Assembly (NCBI GenBank): GCA_003427395.1
Contig: BFEA01000324.1
Location: 374,474 to 406,540 of the forward strand
Source of the DNA: Chara braunii
Taxonomy: Eukaryota > Streptophyta > Charophyceae > Charales > Characeae
Length of the DNA: 32,067 nucleotides
Direction of reading: 5' to 3'
How positions within the stretch are numbered: position 1 is the first letter of the stretch; each line of letters begins with the position of its first letter. Shown here one piece after another: positions 27,707-32,067 of the stretch. Under the pieces are notes generated by a model that worked only from the letters and a program-made list of their open reading frames with translations, had not been told where the DNA came from and ran no database searches. A program made the position numbers and the translations under genes.

Positions 27707-28597
27707 GGGGTGATCACAACTGTCTATATTCTTCTCTCAACTTCTGTTAACAGATTTGAAGAACTCGCTTTCTTTGAGATAAAGAAAGCAAAATTCATCT
27801 ATTGGTGGGGAGTGTCTGCTGTTCTTACCAGCACCTCTAGCTTCCGCTTGGTTGTTTTTCAACACAAAAAAAAAAAAAAAAAAATCAGCTTTTAGTGTAC
27901 TCCCATCAGCCACCACTGGATGGGAGCCATTGGTGTGTGCTGGACGCTGCCAATGGGTGGCATCCAGCTCCTTTTTTGTTCTGGTTGGCCTTCTCAAGAC
28001 ACGAAGCACTGTGGAAGCCTTGCTCTTTTGCATGTATTACCCGAAAAAGTAAGGAGATCTTTGTTCCCCCCCCTCCTCCTCCCTGTCTCCTTTTTAACAC
28101 TGCGCATGCCGGTGCAAAGGAAGCTTCCCGCCAAAGACTTTTCAACCCATTGGGGGTATGGCCAATCCCAAAAGAGGGTGGGATCGTCCATAGGCCCACT
28201 GGATAGAAGATTTTCAGTATTTTGGTTGCTGTTGTGCAATTATCTCATTGGGCGGAGCCCTCCTTCAATCACGGAGTATATATATGGAGGGCGTCATGAT
28301 CCTCACTGCTGACAGAAGTCAGAGTTTATTCCAGAAAAATGTGGCAGTTACTGTGTTCACTGTTCACTGTTCAACTTGGTGCAACCATCACCATCCGATC
28401 ATTTCTGATCTGATGGCTAGGAAGCACTCTGCCGTGATTTCCGGTGGGAGGTCTCTGTTTCTTTTTTCTTCTTTTTTTTTTTCCCCTTTCTCCTGTTTTC
28501 TCAACCTAGAAATTCGTAATAAACCTGTTAATAGGCCGCTGCCACAGTGTCACACTGGATCGGCCACACTCTCATCTGACTGCTAATGGGACCATGC
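27483..28597. other. Gene-free stretch
   Basis: Poly(T) at 27678-27706; poly(A) at 27866-27883; a short family B match (TCTATTGGTGGGGAGTGTCTGCTG) at 27798-27821. The overlapping frames at 27737-28312 on both strands carry no recognised domain. Confidence 0.4.
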
Positions 28598-28665
28598 CCC
28601 TGGAGTAGCTCAGGTGGTAGAGCATTCATTGTGTTTTTAAAAGCTGTTGAACTTGCATCTCATTG
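28598..28665 (+). tRNA. tRNA-like head, B-box lost
   Basis: TAGCTCAGGTGGTAGAGCA is a perfect D arm and A-box, but GTTGAACTTGCATCTC replaces the B-box. A retroposon relic, not a tRNA gene. Confidence 0.5.
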
Positions 28666-29202
28666 TTATATATTTTAATTTTTAACAGACTGAGTGGTCG
28701 CATTCACGTTCTCTTCTGTGCTTTTTGTTGTTCGTTCGGTCTTGCTGATTGATCTCCATTGAATGTTGTACTCGGTTTTTACTCTAGTATCTGTACATTC
28801 ACGGTGACACCTTTTTAACCAAAACAAAACAGAACCAAAAAAAAAAACAAAAAAAAAACAGAGCGGGGAAGTTTGTAAATCCAAATCATGGCCATACCGA
28901 GGTTTTTTTACAGCAAAAAGATGTCCGAATTCTTTTTTTCATTTCTGGAATGGTAGTAACTTACTCTTTCGGTCCCCAGACGGATCAATGTATTTACCCC
29001 ATCGTCCCTCAAATCCGTGTCCAGAGCTGCTCACCATCATCATGCACGATCACAAGGACGACGGTCATATCCAAGGAACAAACACATCAAATTGTCAAAA
29101 ACAAATCGTCCACAATATTCAGAAATACACTGATAGGACTTGGAACCTCTATAGCATTTTTCAAAAAATTGGGAAGCAAAAAAAAAAGAAAATGATGTCC
29201 AA
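28666..29202. other. Gene-free stretch
   Basis: A-rich runs near 28840 and 29179; no gene seen, and no snRNA promoter element recognised before the U2 copy. Confidence 0.45.
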
Positions 29203-29328
29203 AACCTTTCTCGGCCTTTTGGCTAAGTAAGATCAAGTGTAGTATCGGTTCTGATAAGTTTAATATCTGATCCGTGGTCCATCGGGCCACAACGATATTA
29301 AATTTGTTTTTCTGGGCTTCGGATTGTT
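29203..29328 (+). ncRNA. U2 snRNA copy, 3' truncated, with A-rich tail
   Basis: Begins AACCTTTCTCGGCCTTTTGG (plant-type 5' end), keeps the branch-site pairing element GTAGTA in AAGTGTAGTATC, TTTAATATCTGAT, a hairpin GTGGTCCATCGGGCCAC, and the Sm-site region GATATTAAATTTGTTTTTCTGG. U2 pairs with the intron branch site in the spliceosome. An extra TAAG follows GGCTAAG in the segment that pairs with U6, and several loop bases differ from the usual. The 3' stem-loops are missing and the sequence ends in A-rich DNA, so this is most likely a retrocopy. Confidence 0.88.
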
Positions 29329-29359
29329 AAAACAAAACAAAAAAAAAACAAAAAAAAAG

Positions 29360-29747
29360 TCCACAGTCCATGCTCCTCTTTTCCGTCCCTTTCAGATTTT
29401 TTTATTTTATTTTTTCCCTTATCATAACATCGTCCTCAAACCTGCTAGTTTGAAGTCTGCGCATTTCGATGGCTTTTGGGTTTTCCTGTCCTCATGTATC
29501 TGACCACAATCATGGTGCAATTCAGTTCAAAAACAGTAATCCTTCAACAGAAAAAGAAAAAAGAAATCAAGAGCATTGTACCCAACGTCCCATTTACCCC
29601 AGCGTTCGTTTCTCGCGATTATTTTTTTGTAATTAACAGTCAGAAACCCAAAATCGGTGTTCGTGAAACATGGCTTAGCCTGAATAAGCTAACAAAAGCC
29701 CACCTGCTTCTCAACAACAACTAGCTTGTGTGATGCAGTACGGGTAG
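29360..29747. other. Gene-free stretch
   Basis: No gene seen. The plus frame at 29476-29724 is open for 82 codons without recognisable features. Confidence 0.4.
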
Positions 29748-30066
29748 TATGTAAGATCGTACTAACAACCGTACACATGTTCTCCACAACAACCCTACAC
29801 ATGTACTACCTGAAACATAATATGGGTGTTAGTACGCCCGTACTGCCCATAATATGGGTGTTCGTACGGGCGTACTGCCCATAATATGTTTGTTAGTACG
29901 GGCGTACTGCCCATAATATGTTTGTTAGTACGGGCGTACTGCCCATAATATGGGTGTAAGTACGGGCGTACTGCCCATAATATGGGTGTAAGTACGGGCG
30001 TACTGCCCATAATAGGGGTGTATGCAAGGTCGTACTAACAACCGTACACATGTTCTCCACAACAAC
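29748..30066. repeat. 32-bp minisatellite between 46-bp direct repeats
   Basis: Seven units start at 29816, 29848, 29880, 29912, 29944, 29976 and 30008, an exact 32-bp period. Each reads CATAATATGGGTGT, variable three bases, then GTACGGGCGTACTGCC; the core GTACG-GG-CGTAC is a hyphenated palindrome. The first unit has the core in reverse complement and the last is diverged. The array is flanked by copies of a 46-bp sequence (CGTACTAACAACCGTACACA within it) at 29748-29793 and 30021-30066 with two differences. Confidence 0.93.
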
Positions 30067-30439
30067 TATGCATCGTTTGGGCCTGAAATATGTTCAGTAT
30101 GCCCCTACGGGTATCGGCTCCAAATTTCCGGTAAGCCCCTGCAGGTCCCCTCCCAGGGCCAGGGGAACCGACCGCCACGAATGCCACCAACGACCACTGT
30201 GACAGGGGCATGCTGGAAAGTTGCACCCGTCACTGACAGCGGTCTGCAGGAAAATTCAGAGGCCCCAGTGGCACGCACGACAGGGTAAGTCTGCCGTCGG
30301 AGGGGCATAACCACAAATAAATGGAGGTCGGAGGGGCATTTCAAAACATTTTTCCCCCAAAAAAGAGAGTCAACGTCTGCTGAAATTCAGGGACCCATTT
30401 GTCGGGGATGGCAAAGGCGGCATGCTCCAAATTCAACCC
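30067..30439. other. Stretch before the Gypsy relic
   Basis: GTCGGAGGGGCAT occurs twice (about 30296 and 30328). No convincing RT domain was seen, though this is where a Ty3/Gypsy RT would lie. Confidence 0.4.
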
Positions 30440-30716
30440 GTGGTGGAGCCCGATTTGCTGAAAACCCTGCAATACTATTTGTGCAGTCTACAAATGCCAG
30501 CCAGTTTGGAATGGAAGTGGTACTGCAAGAGAAGGATGGCACGGACTAAGGCCTGTAGAATACCCGTCCATTGCAAGCGCATGCCATAAAAAAGAGAAAC
30601 AGCCCCACACCTACGAGAGGGATCCATATTTGTTAAGTTATTCCGTAAGCACATGGAAGCATTATCTGCTAGGGCCCCCCTTCGACGTCCACTGGGATCA
30701 TCAAAAGACTGCAGCT
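30440..30716 (+). pseudogene. Ty3/Gypsy RNase H fragment
   Basis: One frame gives TNASQFGMEVVLQEKDGTD, equivalent to the conserved TDASQ-G-GAVL-Q-DG of Ty3/Gypsy RNase H, preceded by NPAILFVQS. Two stops and a frameshift follow, then another frame gives STWKHYLLGPPFDVHWDHQ, the WKHYL-G-F-V-TDH block. The domain degrades the RNA strand during reverse transcription. The catalytic Asp in TDAS is Asn here, so it is dead as well as broken. Confidence 0.82.
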
Positions 30717-30844
30717 GCGGATGAAATCGCAGAAGTTGGCACGATGGTCTGTTGTAATATCACCTTCAAGGCTTCAACTTCACGTCGAAGAATAATAACG
30801 AGGGGGGAACCCAGGAAACAGAAAGGTTGTAGATACAGGCGGCA

Positions 30845-31062
30845 GCGGCCTAGTAGCTCAGTTGGTAGAACATGCAAGTGACATTCAGGAGGTTGTGGGT
30901 TCGATTCCTCATGTCCTTTGTCCGATTCCCCCCGGCCCCTGGGGCTCACTTCGGGTTTACCAGCTGAGATAGTTGGCTTGGTCCCCGAGGCTGATCTTGG
31001 TAAAGGCTGGGCTCACTTCGGGTTCACTAGCTGGATAGCTGGCTTGGTCCCCCAGGGCCTCA
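30845..31062 (+). mobile_element. tRNA-headed SINE-like repeat inserted in the Gypsy relic
   Basis: TAGTAGCTCAGTTGGTAGAA (A-box) and GTGGGTTCGATTCC (B-box) 35 bases apart form a good RNA polymerase III promoter. Downstream, GGGCTCACTTCGGGTTTACC with AGCTGAGATAG.TGGCTTGG is duplicated (30942-30991 and 31010-31062). A head plus unrelated body is the layout of a SINE. It lies between the RNase H and integrase fragments. Confidence 0.6.
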
Positions 31063-31204
31063 GGCTCAAGGGTTCTTGGCAAATGCCATGACACACATAC
31101 AGGTACACTTCAGGCTCAAGACAAATTACGTGAAACTCATTAGCGGTTTTACTGCCAACGTGTAAGCGGGCGGATGCAACGGAGAACGTCCAAGTTCCAA
31201 CGTT

Positions 31205-31455
31205 TCACTGTTTCCCACCATACCAAAGAGCAAAATCAGCAGCTCCATGGGATCCGAGGAAGTTAAACTTTGCCTATTCTGGAAAAATATGGACAGTCCA
31301 TATCAGATTTTCTATTCTATGGACTTCATAGGTGGCCTACCAGGTACTACAAAGTAGGAATGACTGACTGTTTATTTATTATTGCTGACCACTTCGCCAG
31401 CCTTGCAAGTCTGGTACCCATTATTGGCATATCGTATCGCCAAACAGATGTGTAA
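31205..31455 (+). pseudogene. Ty3/Gypsy integrase fragment
   Basis: A frame gives PKSKISSSMGS (after the zinc-binding region in intact elements) and FYSMDFIGGLPGTTK, the start of the integrase core with its first catalytic Asp. A stop and a frameshift follow, and the next frame gives GMTDCLFIIADHFASLASLVP, the next conserved core block. Integrase inserts the element's DNA copy into the host genome. Same order and strand as the RNase H fragment, so one old element. Confidence 0.8.
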
Positions 31456-31780
31456 CTTGGTACATGATTTTTGCATTAATTTGACAATATCCTCAAAGTT
31501 AAGAGCTACTACTAGTCTACTACTGCTGGAGAGAGAGCAGATACAGACAGGATTATATTTAACATCAGCTCGTAAGAGCACCAGAGCGGAGAGGAAGACC
31601 AAGGCAGGTCGACTGAGTAAATTACAGTACTAGCTGGACGATAAGGAAGATGAGAGTATAGGCCAAACAAGAAACGGTACCACAGAATGTTGCAGAGAAT
31701 GAGTGTGGCCTCCAGCAGCACCAACTTGAAGAGAAAAAGGTAACAGCTGCAGAGCATGTGTATACTATATAGTCTTATAT
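31456..31780. other. Possible continuation of the Gypsy relic, unrecognised
   Basis: The plus frame stays open to 31633 but I cannot match it to later integrase blocks. Nothing else seen. Confidence 0.35.
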
Positions 31781-31892
31781 ACATGTATGCTAATCCGAGT
31801 TCCGATCTCAGTTACAGGATTAAGTAGATAGCAAGCAATCTACTCAATCCTATAACTGAGATCGACACTCAGATTAGCATACATGCATTATA
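31781..31892. repeat. Fold-back with arms of about 48 bp
   Basis: ACATGTATGCTAATC..AG with GATCTCAGTTA.AGGATT, then AGTAGA, is mirrored by TCTACT, AATCCTATAACTGAGATC and GATTAGCATACATGC, around a 9-10-base loop (TAGCAAGCAA). A few mismatches. Confidence 0.88.
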
Positions 31893-32067
31893 TTCACAAG
31901 TCTGCTGACCGGGTTTGGATACTACCTTACAAACAGAGGTATTCCTTACAAACAGAGTTAACTCTGTTTGTAAGGAATACCTCTGTTTGTAAGGTAGTAT
32001 CCAAACCCGGTCAGCAGACTTGTGAATATAATGCATGTATGCTAATCTGAGTGTCGATCTCAGTTAT
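31852..32067. repeat. Perfect 216-bp palindrome ending at the window edge
   Basis: The centre lies between 31959 and 31960 (GAGTT/AACTC). By reading, all 108 bases of each arm match without a spacer. Each arm includes CCTTACAAACAGAG twice. Because it ends exactly where the sequence ends, it may be an inverted element end or an inverted-join artefact at a contig end. Confidence 0.93.

Noticed and set aside
29748-30066. CRISPR array
   Set aside because: The units are contiguous with no spacers, and the genome is eukaryotic. It is a minisatellite.
30845-30915. Functional tRNA gene
   Set aside because: A- and B-boxes are good but the acceptor and anticodon stems do not pair properly, and a repeated body follows. 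SINE-like.

Overview
The window looks like nuclear DNA of a green-lineage eukaryote, most probably a streptophyte alga of the Chara type. This is inferred, not proved. The U6-derived copies end in the plant form (AAATCGAGAAATGGTCCAAA), the U2 copy begins in the plant form (ACCTTTCTCGG), and a tRNA-Tyr(GTA) copy closely resembles the plant mitochondrial gene. The only host gene I can assemble is an annexin split by introns of about 3 kb. Almost everything else is decayed mobile DNA, microsatellites and poly(A)/poly(T) tracts. No bacterial-style operons are present.

Layout. 1-2447: a broken reverse-transcriptase gene (minus) that runs off the left edge. 2.4-9.3 kb: gene-free repeats with U6-derived copies, a tRNA-Tyr/tRNA-Arg-like pair, other tRNA-like heads, short fold-back elements and microsatellites. 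9429-16593: the annexin gene (minus). Three exons are seen, covering the end of repeat 1 through repeat 4; the 5' exons were not found. Its introns hold tandem ribozyme-containing repeats around an assembly gap, a Mutator-like MITE, a TTAA-flanked MITE and two U6-headed repeats. 16.6-29 kb: gene-poor DNA with several families of terminal-inverted-repeat elements, two weak coding-like stretches and a dense repeat cluster at 25.4-27.5 kb. 29203: a U2 snRNA copy with an A-rich tail. 29748-30066: an exact-period 32-bp minisatellite between two 46-bp direct repeats. 30.4-31.5 kb: a Ty3/Gypsy relic (RNase H, then integrase) interrupted by a tRNA-headed repeat. 31.8-32.07 kb: a fold-back followed by a perfect 216-bp palindrome that ends exactly at the window end.

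The most interesting content is a repeat family carrying type III hammerhead ribozymes. One copy (15592-15651, minus) has every helix and the cleavage triplet, but the catalytic GAAA reads AAAA. A tandem array of about 115-bp units at 9967-10740 carries three more decayed copies. All lie in annexin introns in the sense direction. The pattern recalls plant retrozymes, but with an unusually short unit. Other notable items are a U6-headed tandem repeat family, TTAA-flanked MITEs, and an annexin that keeps calcium motifs in repeats 2, 3 and 4.
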